From: Halictus rubicundus
Taxonomy: Eukaryota; Arthropoda; Insecta; Hymenoptera; Halictidae
Reading direction: 5' to 3'
NCBI RefSeq assembly: GCF_050948215.1
Contig: NC_135152.1
Coordinates: forward strand, 964,310 to 1,028,309
DNA length: 64,000 nt
Both the position numbers and the translations under genes were made by a program. Positions 42,713 through 53,025 of this stretch are shown in pieces; position 1 is the stretch's first letter, and each line of letters opens with the position of its first letter. The notes under the pieces were generated by a model. The model was given only the letters and a program-made list of their open reading frames with translations. It was not told where the DNA came from and ran no database searches.

Positions 42713-42934
42713 CATTATTTAGATAAAAAATTATTTAAATAACGATTCGAATAAAAGATACTTTATCTTTATTCGTTATTCGAAGGTTCGAATAAAAAAA
42801 GTATCTTTATCCGACGAGTATCGGATAAATACTTTCATCCGACGAGAATTTATCCGACGAATAAAGATAATTTTTTTTATTCGAAGCGGATTTTATCTGT
42901 ATCTTTTATTCGAAGGCTTCGAATAAATCTTCGG
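42713..42934. mobile_element. hAT-like MITE, copy 2
   Basis: Same start and body as 30550-30817 (CAGAGTTGGGCATTATTTA) with an internal deletion of ~30 bp. It sits inside another repeat whose ends are ATACATGGTGTCCC (42660) and GATCACCCTGTATAT (43232). Confidence 0.55.
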
Positions 42935-43498
42935 CATTTATTGAGACATTTTTTGAAAATATCTCGAGATCTAATAATTTTTTTGCCATGGTACCCTAAT
43001 CATTTTTTACGTAGAATGAACGGAAGAATCGATATGTGCAAAAAAAATATGCATTTCTATTTAAAGAAATGATGCAATTGTTAATGGCACATGCACTGCT
43101 GCATCTAAAAAAATTTAAAGGCCTACAGATGTAGTGCTCTTCGAACCATTTATCTTTCTCCTTTATCATTTTTTCGTAAATGCAATAATAACGGAGTTAT
43201 GACTTAAAACAATTGCGTGGATCACCCTGTATATATAATTGGGAGACCATATAATCACGTTACCAAGTTACCATGTCTTTTCCTCTATTACATTCGACAT
43301 ATATCATACATACATAAATAAATATTACTAACAGCAAATTCATAGTATAAGACGTAACTTACCTTTCTCGCCACATTTTATTTTTAGATACGCGGACCGC
43401 AGATGATGTATAATGGTGGCCTTTTTTATTCCATTTCAAATAGCGTTTCACGTTGCTTTGTTTTTCATCACTTTGCATTTTTCCTTCCATGTTTGTAA

Positions 43499-43810
43499 CA
43501 CCCACACAATGACACTTTACACTATATTCACACAATTACACTTTACACTATCCTCACGCAATTACACTTTACACTTTACAAAATTACTAACGAACCGCGT
43601 TGTAATAACGAATCGCTTCGTACTTTCGTATTGTAAAGCGCGCGACGATAAACTGGTCAACCAATTTTGTCACATATTGGTTACAAATCGGTGAGAGAAC
43701 AAAAGATGGTGCAACAAACAATTGAAGTATCTCTCTCGCTCTCACCCCCGCTTTCTTTCTCTTTCTCTTTCATCACTGCTTTCTCACCCTTTCTCTCTCA
43801 CTCTCACAAA
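43499..43810. repeat. Simple tandem and CT-rich sequence
   Basis: ACACTTTACACTAT with CACACAATT spacers is repeated three times at 43499-43575, followed at 43720-43810 by a pyrimidine-rich tract of CTCTCTC and TTTCTCTTTC. The latter lies just upstream of the exon-like segment at 43843. Confidence 0.6.
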
Positions 43811-43842
43811 AAAAAAAATGAAATTACAACAGTCAAAGACAA

Positions 43843-45881
43843 ATGAATGTAACACCAGTGAATAACGTGCGATTGTTAGAAAGAAAGTTGCCGTCGAGCT
43901 GGAAGCATCGTAAGTACCCTTCATCCTTACTACGCCTGTCTCTTGTAGGAAATCTCTTATTCTTTTTTTCACGCGGCTTTTCTATGAAATTTGACCGAAC
44001 GCATCTTCATATTGGTTTTTTGTACAGTTTGCTTTGGTTTAATACAAGTTTCCTATTTATTTGCAAATCTGTTTTCACGCGGTATGGTATATCCTGCGTA
44101 CATGGTTCCTTTTTTTGCACAAGTTTTGTATTTTTATTCCATTCTGTTTCCTTATTTTGCACGGTCTTTTTAAACGGTACGTATCCACTGTGTAAAATGA
44201 CAGCCACGTGTATCTGACTTTGTAACCTTCACTGAGCGTACAGTGAAGAGCAAAACTGGATCCACACTATTCGAAACAGCATAACTTTTTTAAAATTAGA
44301 ACCAAATGACTTGAAAGAAATAGTAAAAGTTGGTTTTGTCAACTTTTTTATCTGAGCTTGTATTGAAAATTCAAAAAATGTGTTTTATTCACTCGAATAA
44401 ATTATATCTATGCTGAACATTTCGCCGATAAGTGAAATAAAAAGTTATGCTGTTACCAATAATCTGGATTCAGTTTTGCTGTTCGCTATAAATTGTCGCT
44501 TTTAGTGACCTGAATAAAAATCTGAAAACCGTTTTTTAAAACCCAAAATTTTTAAAAAATTGAAAGGAAACAAGGTATTTTTCTAATTTCTAAAAACAAA
44601 ATTCGTATTGATGTCAACAGCGACCATGTATGGTTAGTGAAGGTTACACGTTGGTGTCTTTTTATTCGGTGGATACGTACCGTGTAAAATCAGGGCGCAG
44701 GGTAGAATAATTATAAAAATATTTGTGCAGAAACAGGAACAATGTACGCAGAATATTCTGTGTGCAAACCGATGTACAGAAAAGTAGGAAAGTTGTGTTA
44801 AACCAAGGCAAACTCTACAAAAACCAATATATAAAAATGCATTCAATCAAAATATTTTATTTAGCAAATATATTTCAAGATATAGAGATGTAGAGTTTTG
44901 TAGAGTCTGCTATTATAATTTTTGTAATTTTTTTCAGATGCCAACCGTAGCGACGCAGACAGATTCACGCCGGAGCTCGCGATCGCCGAGGCGCAGATCG
45001 CGATCGCGATGCTCGCGGTGCGGGTCGCGGTCGGGGTCACCAACAACAGGGCCATCACAGTCGGGCGAAAGTCTTTTTTTCTCTAAGAAGGTACGTACAA
45101 TAGTTTTGTGATTAGATCAAATGACTTGAATGTTATTGAGAAGTTAGAAGGATTAGTTTATTAGACGAGGTGTAAAAAATTTTTAAAAAAAGTTTGAATT
45201 GGTCGGAATCGCAAAAGAAATAGTAAAAGTTGGTTTTTTTTAGCTTTTTTATCTGAGCCTGTATTGAAAATTTAAAAAATGTGTTTGAAAATTTTATCTA
45301 TATTGGTTAATTCGTTTACGAGTTATAAACGATTAAAAGTGCGGTCGAAAATCGTGAAAAATGGCAACTTTTCTACTTGCGTTTATAACTCGTAAACGAA
45401 TTAACCAATATCGGTGAAATTTCCAGCATGGATATAATTTATTCGACCGAATCAAATACATTCTTTAAATTTTCAATACAGGCTCAGATAAAAAAGCTGA
45501 AAAAACCAACTTTTACTATTTCTTTTGCGATTCGGACCAATTCAAATTTTTTTCAAAAATTTTTTACACCTCGTCTAATAAACTAATCCTTCTAACTTCT
45601 CAATAACATTCAAGTCATTTGATCGAATTTTTAAAAAGTTATGTTGCTTCAAATAGTGTAGACTCAGTTTTGCTCGTTACTGTATATGAATGAGAACATT
45701 TAAAAAATTGTCCGTTTGTTTGTTTTTCACGTTACAGCTGCACGAAATAGAAAAACAAATAAAAACAATGAGACGAGGAGGAAGTGGTGGCAGGAGGGGT
45801 GGTTACAGAGGAAGCAGAGGAGGCAGCGGTAACTGGCAGCGGAAAATTGCCCAAAAAAATTATTACATATTTAAAAAATAA
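43843..45881 (+). CDS. Small RS/RGG-rich protein gene, unrecognised
   Basis: Coding exons 44938-45090 and 45738-45881, joined in phase 0 by a GT-AG intron: 98 residues. The first exon starts with ATG directly after a ttttttcag acceptor and encodes an RS-type run (DSRRSSRSPRRRSRSR); the second has EIEKQIK, then RGG/RGS repeats, and ends at TAA followed by AAATAAAAT. An upstream exon candidate, 43843-43909 (donor CATC/GTAAGT), would be 5' UTR, because its own ATG reads in another frame. RS and RGG stretches are usual in RNA-binding proteins, but no RRM is present. The intron holds a foldback MITE (45112-45682). Function unknown; a mobile-element gene is possible. Confidence 0.45.
43991..44870. 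repeat. Inverted duplication around a MITE
   Basis: 43991-44235 is repeated in inverse at ~44630-44870 (TTGGTTTTT.GTA, GGTACGTATCCAC and GTGTAACCTTCACT are shared). Both arms keep similar open frames (…CVH.S.FCT… and GTYP..K…TC). The MITE at 44241-44488 lies between them. All of it falls in the first intron of the RS/RGG gene. Confidence 0.6.
44241..44488. mobile_element. TA-flanked foldback MITE, short copy
   Basis: CAGTGAAGAGCAAAACTGGA at the left and a partly matching inverse at the right (GATTCAGTTTTGCTGTTCG). A deleted relative of the 49546-50158 element. Confidence 0.6.
45112..45682. mobile_element. Foldback MITE in the RS/RGG intron, left end lost
   Basis: Both arms contain GATCAAATGACTTGAATG, AGTTTATTAGACGAGGTG and AATAGTAAAAGTTGGTTTTT in inverse. 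The right end CAGTTTTGCTCGTTACTG is present, but the left ~50 bp of terminal repeat are missing: the arm begins ~20 bp after the splice donor at 45091. Confidence 0.7.
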
Positions 45882-46116
45882 AATATAGAATTTAAACCTA
45901 ATATGTCTTTTTTGTTATATTCTCCATCTTGCCTTTGCGTTATTCCTTTCCTAAAATCCAAAATATTCCTTTTTCAATTAAAATTAATTTTATCATTCTA
46001 CTCTCGTGTGTCTACTGTATGCACCTAAAAGATTATTTTCATGAACTTGGTACAGTTCAATTGTTATAATTTAATGAAAAAGGTTGACACTTTATTTTCA
46101 AGACCTGTAAAAGTAA
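45882..46116. other. 3' flank of the RS/RGG gene
   Basis: AT-rich with the poly(A) signal AATAAAATATAG at its start. No further gene. Confidence 0.4.
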
Positions 46117-46359
46117 CCCTTTGCACTCGGCGCTATTTTCATTCTAAAACTAAATTTTTCTCTTCTGTCTTAGAATATTTTCATTTTATTCATACGAAAC
46201 TGATCCGATTTCCACATAGAATATTTAAATGTTTAGTAATCTGTTAAATTCAAATTTAGTAATGTAACAAATACATTGTAATATTTGTTGTAATTTCTTT
46301 GAAATAATGCCACAACAATTTCTAGTGGTGGTTCAGAGTCACCACTCGAGTGCAAAGGG
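46117..46359. mobile_element. TTAA-type MITE (piggyBac-like ends)
   Basis: CCCTTTGCACTCGG at the left and its inverse CGAGTGCAAAGGG at the right, followed by TTAA; the left site has decayed to GTAA. 243 bp, no ORF. Similar CCCTTTGAGTGCC after TTAA occurs at 63193. Confidence 0.65.
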
Positions 46360-46770
46360 TTAACAATTTCTTTTTCTCTTTTGTATAATGTGGTACCGTA
46401 TGTAAGCTCATCGGTATACAAATGTGATCGCAATTTCATATGATACATGAAGCTACAGCTACGACTATGCTATATGCGTATATGGACAACTGCACATTGC
46501 TTGCATGAGTCCGAAACATCAAACTAGCGGATTATTTGCATGTATAGGAAAATTATATACATATACACACATATGCAGACGCACGTTGCCGATGAGCGAA
46601 TAGGCGTCGAACATAACCACAATCTACGCTTGCAGTTTCCTCCAATCCCACTTCGACAGTCCTTCTACTTAGGCGCCACCTGATGAGCTCCAGCTCAACT
46701 AAACTTGTCACATTTTTTGCTCTATATTATCGATATCATGAATTCTGAGGCTAGAAAGCCATGCCGAAAA

Positions 46771-47084
46771 CGTGCCTCAAGTTTTCGCCTTTATTTCGCA
46801 ACAGAATCAAGACAAATTATAGCTCAATTTGTAGCTGGAGATATTTTCTAGTGCGGGCTGGTCTCGACATCATCCAGAAAACTCATCCAATGGCATAATA
46901 ATGCTTCAATTCCACGGCACGCGCATCGTCAATTTTAGGCCTACTTCTAACGCTTATATTTCTAAATATATGCATAATCTCGTCAGCTCATGACCAGCCC
47001 GCACTAGATTGAACCTTCCTCTTTCCAATGAGCCCTTTATCAGCGACAATATATTCTTATTTAAGGACGAAAACTTGAGGCACG
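46771..47084. repeat. Imperfect inverted repeat with 17-bp perfect ends
   Basis: CGTGCCTCAAGTTTTCG and its exact inverse mark the ends; inside, CTAGTGCGGGCTGGTC is inverted as GACCAGCCCGCACTAG. A hairpin MITE without an obvious target duplication. Confidence 0.6.
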
Positions 47085-47281
47085 TAAAACCATATTTTGT
47101 CGGTAAAGTAGTCACTCTACTTTTGGCAGTCCGGGCCCTTAAGGGCCAGGTTACCTACGTGGCCTTGAGTCGCCACGCTCCAAACAGGAACTAGGAGAAG
47201 CTTCCCAGCGATCTTCACGCTACAAACGGCCGCTAGGAGAAGCTCGAATGACAATGTGCGTGTACCATGGTGTGCTGCACC

Positions 47282-49100
47282 CAACGCTAGATCGTACAAG
47301 GTTGCAAGGGTTCGGGAGGCCACGATTTATGGCTCGATAATGCAAAGATCGGGCTTTGCAAGGGTGAAAAGCGTTAGATAAAAGATAAATCTAGGTCGCT
47401 TGACTACCGGCAGGTCCTACTTTTGCGTTTTCTAGGCGTAATTTGCAAAATTCGGCAAAATTTGCACATAAGGACAATTTTCTTAAATAACCGGGTTCTT
47501 ATGGAGACCGTTGGACTCAAGCGACCTAGCAGTGACATATACAATGTCACTGCAACCTTTATTGTATTGTATAATTACGTATTAAACACAGGAATCGTGG
47601 CCCCCGAAAACCATCCCGCACCTATTATTTCAATTAAATATAGTTCCGGCATTTTTCGCTACGAGCGCTGTATTCTGTTTCCGATCATTGTCGCATGATG
47701 CCTGTCAGAGAGGCTATCTGAGCACGCGTGGCCGACATCATAAACAACGGCGCTGCCGTAGCTTCGTTCGAACAGCCGTGCCGCGATGAGAATAGCAAGG
47801 GTTCGGGAGGCCGCGATTCCTGACTCTATGATACAAAGGTGGGGCATGTCATTGGTCAAAAGCGGTAGACGAAGGATAAATCTAGATCGCTTGACCACCG
47901 GCAGGTCCTACTTTTGCGTTTTCGAGCAACATTTTCCATTATTCGGTCGCATGACGCCTGTCAGAGAGGCGATCTGGGCACGCGTGGCCGACATCGTAAA
48001 CGACGGCGCTGCCGTAGCTTCGTTCGAACAGCCGTGTCGCGGCACTCTCACACACCGCCAAGTCGGCCTGTACGTGTACCGATGAGACTAGCAAGGGTTC
48101 GGGAGGCCGCGATTCCTGACTCTATGATACAAAGGTGGGGCATGTCATTGGTCAAAAGCGGTAGACGAAGGATAAATCTAGATCGCTTGACCACCGGCAG
48201 GTCCTACTTTTGCGTTTTCGAGCAACATTTTCCATTATTCGGTCGCATGACGCCTGTCAGAGAGGCGATCTGGGCACGCGTGGCCGACATCGTAAACGAC
48301 GGCGCTGCCGTAGCTTCGTTCGAACAGCCGTGTCGCGGCACTCTCACACACCGCCAAGTCGGCCTGTACGTGTACCGATGAGACTAGCAAGGTTTCGGGA
48401 GGCCGCGATTCCTGACTCTATGATACAAAGGTGGGGCATGTCATTGGTCAAAAGCGGTAGACGAAGGATAAATCTAGATCGCTTGACCACCGGCAGGTCC
48501 TACTTTTGCGTTTTCGAGCAACATTTTCCATTATTCGGTCGCATGACGCCTGTCTGAGAGGCGATCTGGGCACGCGTGGCCGACATCGTAAACGACGGCG
48601 CTGCCGTAGCTTCGTTCGAACAGCCGTGTCGCGGCACTCTCCCACACCGCCAAGTCGGCCTGTACGTGTACCGATGAGACTAGCAAGGGTTCGGGAGGCC
48701 GCGATTCCTGACTCTATGATACAAAGGTGGGGCATATCATTGGTCAAAAGCGGTAGACGAAGGATAAATCTAGATCGCTTGACCACCGGCAGGTCCTACT
48801 TTTGCGTTTTCGAGCAACATTTTCCATTATTCGGTCGCATGACGCCTGTCAGAGAGGCGATCTGGGCACGCGTGGCCGACATCGTAAACGACGGCGCTGC
48901 CGTAGCTTCGTTCGAACAGCCGTGTCGCGGCACTCTCCCACACCGCCAAGTCGGCCTGTACGTGTACCGATGAGACTAGCAAGGGTTCGGGAGGCCGCGA
49001 TTCCTGACTCTATAATACAAAGGTGGGGCATGTCATTGGTCAAAAGCGGTAGACGAAGGATAAATCTAGATCGCTTGACCACCGGCAGGTCCTACTTTCC
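47282..49100. repeat. Satellite array, 296-bp unit
   Basis: Near-identical units repeat every 296 bp (marker GCGTTTTCGAGCAACATTTT at ~47918, 48214, 48510, 48806), about four full units plus partial ones. A diverged first copy (47282-47440) is split by ~200 bp of other DNA. The unit before 48080 lacks ~48 bp. Units begin AGCAAGGGTTCGGGAGGCC and end GTCGGCCTGTACGTGTACC. Each unit is open in two or three frames, so long ORFs (up to 155 codons) run across unit borders; since 296 is not a multiple of three, this is unlikely to be a protein repeat. Confidence 0.85.
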
Positions 49101-49313
49101 GCTTGTTAGGGAAGGAGGGGCGTAGATGTGTGAGAAAAAAGACTACTTTCATTATTTTATTTATTTATTTTATTTTGTTCTTTTCAGTTGGGGTTAGAGT
49201 TAGGATAGTAGCGGGGAAAGGAAGGAGGTGTAATAGAAATGTAACCCTGAGGGGAACAATAAATGAAGAAAGTATATTTAAATATATTAAAAATAATGAA
49301 CTTTATTTCATTT

Positions 49314-50558
49314 TTAGTACTGTATATTTATGTAGGGGGCCGCGCGGCCCCCGCGGCCGCCACGCCACCCGCCGCCGCCGCGCCCGCCGCGGCCGCCACG
49401 CCACCCGCCGCCGCCACGCCCCCCGCTGCCACCACGCCTTTTTTTCCACCCTCCTCGGCGGTAGGAGCTCCTCTTTATTTCCTTCATTATCTTGGTCTGA
49501 AAGATATACACAACATTTATATACAACATTTATATGCAACATGTACAGTAAGGAGCAAAACTAAGTCCACACTATTTGAGACAACATAACTTTTTTTATA
49601 ATTAGATCAAATGACTTGAATGTTATTGAGAAGCTAGAAGGATTAGTTTATTAGACGAAGTATAAAAAATTTTTGAAAAAAATTTGTATTGGAAACGAAA
49701 TAGTAAAAGTTGGTTTTTTCAGCTTTTTTATCTGAGCCTGTATCCAAAATTTAAAGAATGTGTTTGATTGGCTCGAATAAATTATATCCATGCTGAAAAT
49801 TTCATCGATATTGGTTAATTCGTTTACGAGTTATAAAAATGGCAATTTTCCCACTTTTAAGCGTTTATAACTCGTAAACGAATTAACCAATATCGGTGAA
49901 ATTTTCAGCATGGATATAATTTATTATACAGGCTATTTATTATAAATTTTCAATACAGGCTCAGAAAAAAAGGTGAAAAATCCAACTTTTACTATCTCCT
50001 CTGCGATTCCGACCAATTTCAATTTTTTCAAAAATTTTTTACACCTCGTCTAATAAACTAATCCTTCTAGCTTCTCAATAACATTCAAGTCATTTGATCT
50101 AATTATAAAAAAAGTTATGTTGTTTCAAATAGTGTGGACTCAGTTTTGCTCCTTATTGTATATAACATTTTTATGTTTCTGTACTCACGAACATATCTTC
50201 GGTCATTTGTACGACCGGGCTGGATGGCGGGTTAGGCGCGGTCCTCAAGTCTAGGGACGTCCCCTCGCCGGAGCGGCCGTTTACAATTTTCTGTATATGA
50301 AATGAAAAGTTTTAGAAATAAATAAACGTTTAGGAATGACGAAATATACCGTCTACTCACTACATTTTCTTCACGCCTCGATTTTAAAGATAGGCGGGCG
50401 ACTGCCGCCATCACCGCCGCCGGTACCGGTGTCGTCGCCGCCGGTGTTGGAGCCGCCGCCGGTGCTGGTGTCGCCGCCGCCGGTGCTGGTGCCGTCGCCG
50501 CCGGTGCTGGTGCCGTCGCCGCCGGTGCTGGTGCCGCCGCAAAGTGTATATTCTCCAT
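49314..50558 (-). CDS. Small Ala/Pro- and RGG-rich protein gene, unrecognised
   Basis: Minus-strand exons 50361-50558 and 49314-49496, GT-AG, phase 0, 126 residues. The first exon starts MEN directly after an acceptor AG and is dominated by AAP/APA repeats, made by an 18-bp GC-rich minisatellite; it ends KSRREENV. The second starts TKIMKEIKRSSYRRGG and continues as WRGGRGGRGGGG repeats. Layout matches the plus-strand gene at 44938-45881: ATG at the acceptor, one phase-0 intron holding the same foldback MITE, and a second exon with a short EI(E)K helix leading into RGG repeats. I infer that the two are related. The trinucleotide-like composition makes other frames open too, so the product is uncertain. 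Confidence 0.4.
49546..50158. mobile_element. Complete TA-flanked foldback MITE in an intron
   Basis: CAGTAAGGAGCAAAACT to AGTTTTGCTCCTTATTG, with TA on both sides. The arms of ~300 bp are inverse copies (CATAACTTTTTTTATAATTA; GATCAAATGACTTGAATG). No ORF. Tc1/mariner-type termini. Confidence 0.75.
50380..50545. repeat. 18-bp GC-rich minisatellite
   Basis: GCCGCCGGTGCTGGTGCC/T-type units, six or more, coding the Ala/Pro repeat of the minus-strand gene. The frame is open in all three minus-strand readings for much of its length. Confidence 0.7.
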
Positions 50559-51208
50559 CTGAAGAATTGCCACAGTCAGTCAAATGTCAACACTGATCAA
50601 CACTAACTAGAAGTATCAACACTAATATATATTCTACAACAAGTTGGATACGTACGACTGCGTGGTGCTTCAAGGAAAACTCTTGATTCAATTCGACGTT
50701 GGCTCTGGCGCGTTTGGAACCGAATTGACTTGGAGGATCGAGTGAACCGTAGATCCTCCCTATTGCTTCGGGATTTTTCCTCCCTTCCTAGATGACAAAA
50801 AACATCCCTGGATTGGCCAGGACGAGGACCAATAGGGAGTGGACGGTAGGAAAGTAGGAGATGAGACTGAGGAACATCCTGATGGCCCCAAGGCCATCCT
50901 GATCGACTAAGTGTCATCAACCACTTGCTAAATACAAAGAGTTGCTAGAGCCTGGGAAAAACCCAGAGCGTCTGGCAATCGTCAAGCGCAAAGCTAAAGA
51001 AGGGCAGGATGGGACCTCTGGCAACTTTATGGCACGGTCCTAGAAAACTACATACAATTGCTAACTGTACGCCTTGGGAACGGACACGATTGGGAAATTA
51101 GCTAAATTTACGGTGACAAGGCCACTCCGTACTTAATTTCTAAAAATCCCAAAAGTCACGTTCCAAGAGCGTAAAGCAATACCCATGCCATAACCAGATG
51201 TCCCAATC
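50559..51208. other. Intergenic; 5' flank of the minus-strand RGG gene
   Basis: No supported gene. Palindromic fragments near 50870-50900 (GGCCCCAAGGCC). Confidence 0.3.
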
Positions 51209-51470
51209 CAGAGTTAGGCATTATTCCGATAAAAAATTGTTTAAATAACGATTCGAATAAAAGACACTTCATCTTTATGCGTTATTCGAAGCCTTCGAAT
51301 AAAAGATACAGATAGAAGATGAAAATATTATTCGAAGTTCGAATAAAAAAAATTTTCTTTCTTCGTCGGATAAATTCTCGTCGAATAAAATTATTCATTC
51401 GATACTCGTCGAATAAAGATACTTTTTTTATTCGAACCTTCGAATAACGAATAAAAATTTGTTTATCTTT
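51209..51470. mobile_element. hAT-like MITE, copy 3
   Basis: Begins CAGAGTTAGGCATTATT and shares the ATTCGAATAAAAGA body with the other two copies; the interior blocks occur in inverted order, so it derives from the opposite half of a palindromic parent. Confidence 0.5.
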
Positions 51471-51474
51471 TTGA

Positions 51475-52055
51475 AAATTGTAGAATATGATCTTGTGGAA
51501 TTAGTAAAAAGTAATGATGTTGAAGGCGTAAATTCGGTATCATTGCAGTTCAAAATTGGTCATTGCTATTGAGTTTAGTTATACAATTAAAAATACATGT
51601 TCTAATATGTTAATATTTTTATAAGTACGCGACATTATTTACCAACCAAATTATACTTTTTCTTTTTTAGCATTACAGTTAGATAAATTCTCGACGTTTT
51701 GCAAAAAAAATTGTCTAGAAAGCACTGGGAACATAACAAACGGCTTAGAAATGTATGCAAATTTGACTGTTTTTTCGAAGTAACAAAAACAGTTCCCTGT
51801 AATTAAATGTTAGAATATTTTCCAAATTCCACCACATGTAATCCTTTGCTTACCACTAGACGATCAAGCCATATTTTAATTTGGTTGGTAATTAATGTCG
51901 CGTACTTATAAAAATATTAACATATTAGAACATGTATTTTTAATTGTATACCTAAACTCAATAGCAATGACCAATTTTGAACTGCAATGATACCGAATTT
52001 ACGATTTCAACATCATTACTTTTTACTAATTCTACAAGATCATATTCTACAATTT
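51475..52055. mobile_element. Foldback MITE with ~185-bp arms
   Basis: AAATTGTAGAATATGATCTT at the left and its inverse at 52036-52055; arms match almost base for base through CGCGACATTA and GGTTGGTAA, around a ~210-bp loop. No ORF. It abuts the hAT-like copy on its left. Confidence 0.7.
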
Positions 52056-52744
52056 ACACACGAGTCATCATGAATTCTCGAATATTCATACTTCGAATTT
52101 GTGCGTGTGTAGCGGTACGCGATTCGCATCGCAAGATGTTAGAGTTGACCGCCTGCAGATGTTAGGGTCTAAGGTAATAAAACCTACCCTGACGTTTGCA
52201 GAATGACAAAATTATTTTATTTCCGAAATGACTTTACGGGTGTAGAAAATTTAACTACCCCATCACAAACTGTTAATTGCTTAAGCTTTATCAACAGAAA
52301 TTATGCTGTTTGTTAATTTTCGAAACTACTGAATTTTTATAAAACCGGTGTCTCTGAAACTTCAATACGAAATACGCACTTTCTTCGAATGTTTGGAGAT
52401 TTCCACTTTTTTTTAAACAAACACGTTTGCATAATCCGAAAGAACTGTAAAAAAATACACATTAATAATCACAATGAAGACACAGCGAACATAACAATAT
52501 AAGGGGGTCAATCGAGAAGTTTGATATAAAATCGGGCATTTTATGCTTTCGGATTTGTGTAAAAATCGATTTTTCCACCTAAAATTCGGAAAAAAATCTC
52601 ACTCATGTATGCTAGTAAGTAGAATATCCATGAATTTTTTCGTAATTTTTTGTTCGGCACGGTGTGACTACAAATCAATTTGATTCGGGGGTCACTTTTG
52701 AGGATCGTAGGTGGCTTTACCGAAAAAAGAAAAAAAAATTATTT
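52056..52744. other. Intergenic, nothing recognised
   Basis: AT-rich, ends in an A-rich tract just before the LTR. Confidence 0.3.
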
Positions 52745-53025
52745 TGTAGCATGTATAGAAAATTCGAGACGGAAAAGTAAAACAAAACGCGGAACGACAA
52801 GCTTCTAGAAGTTTCGCGAAGGGAGTTTGTAGGCAATCACGCGGGGAAGCGACGCGAGGGGAGCGCTCGAAAAGTCGAATCACGCTTAACGACCGGGTGT
52901 TGATTTCACGTTCGCGGATAGCAACGAATTTATATAAATAGAGGGATCACGGAGGGACTCGGCCTATTTGCTATTCCGAGAGAGAGGACGAGCATATCCT
53001 GATTAAATCCCTACTCATGGCTACA
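52745..53025 (+). repeat. 5' LTR
   Basis: 281 bp. TATATAAATAGAGG at ~52931 is the TATA box; CTATTTGCTATTCCG downstream is the likely start region. The final bases ATGGCTACA include an ATG that is GTG in the 3' LTR. Confidence 0.9.

Noticed and set aside
47914..49125. Repeat protein encoded by the 107-155-codon frames of the satellite
   Set aside because: The unit is 296 bp, so the frame shifts in every unit; open frames are found on both strands and reflect few stop codons.
50232..50583. Gly/Ser/Thr-rich 70-codon protein on the minus strand
   Set aside because: It is another frame of the same 18-bp minisatellite; only the Ala/Pro frame joins the downstream exon in phase.
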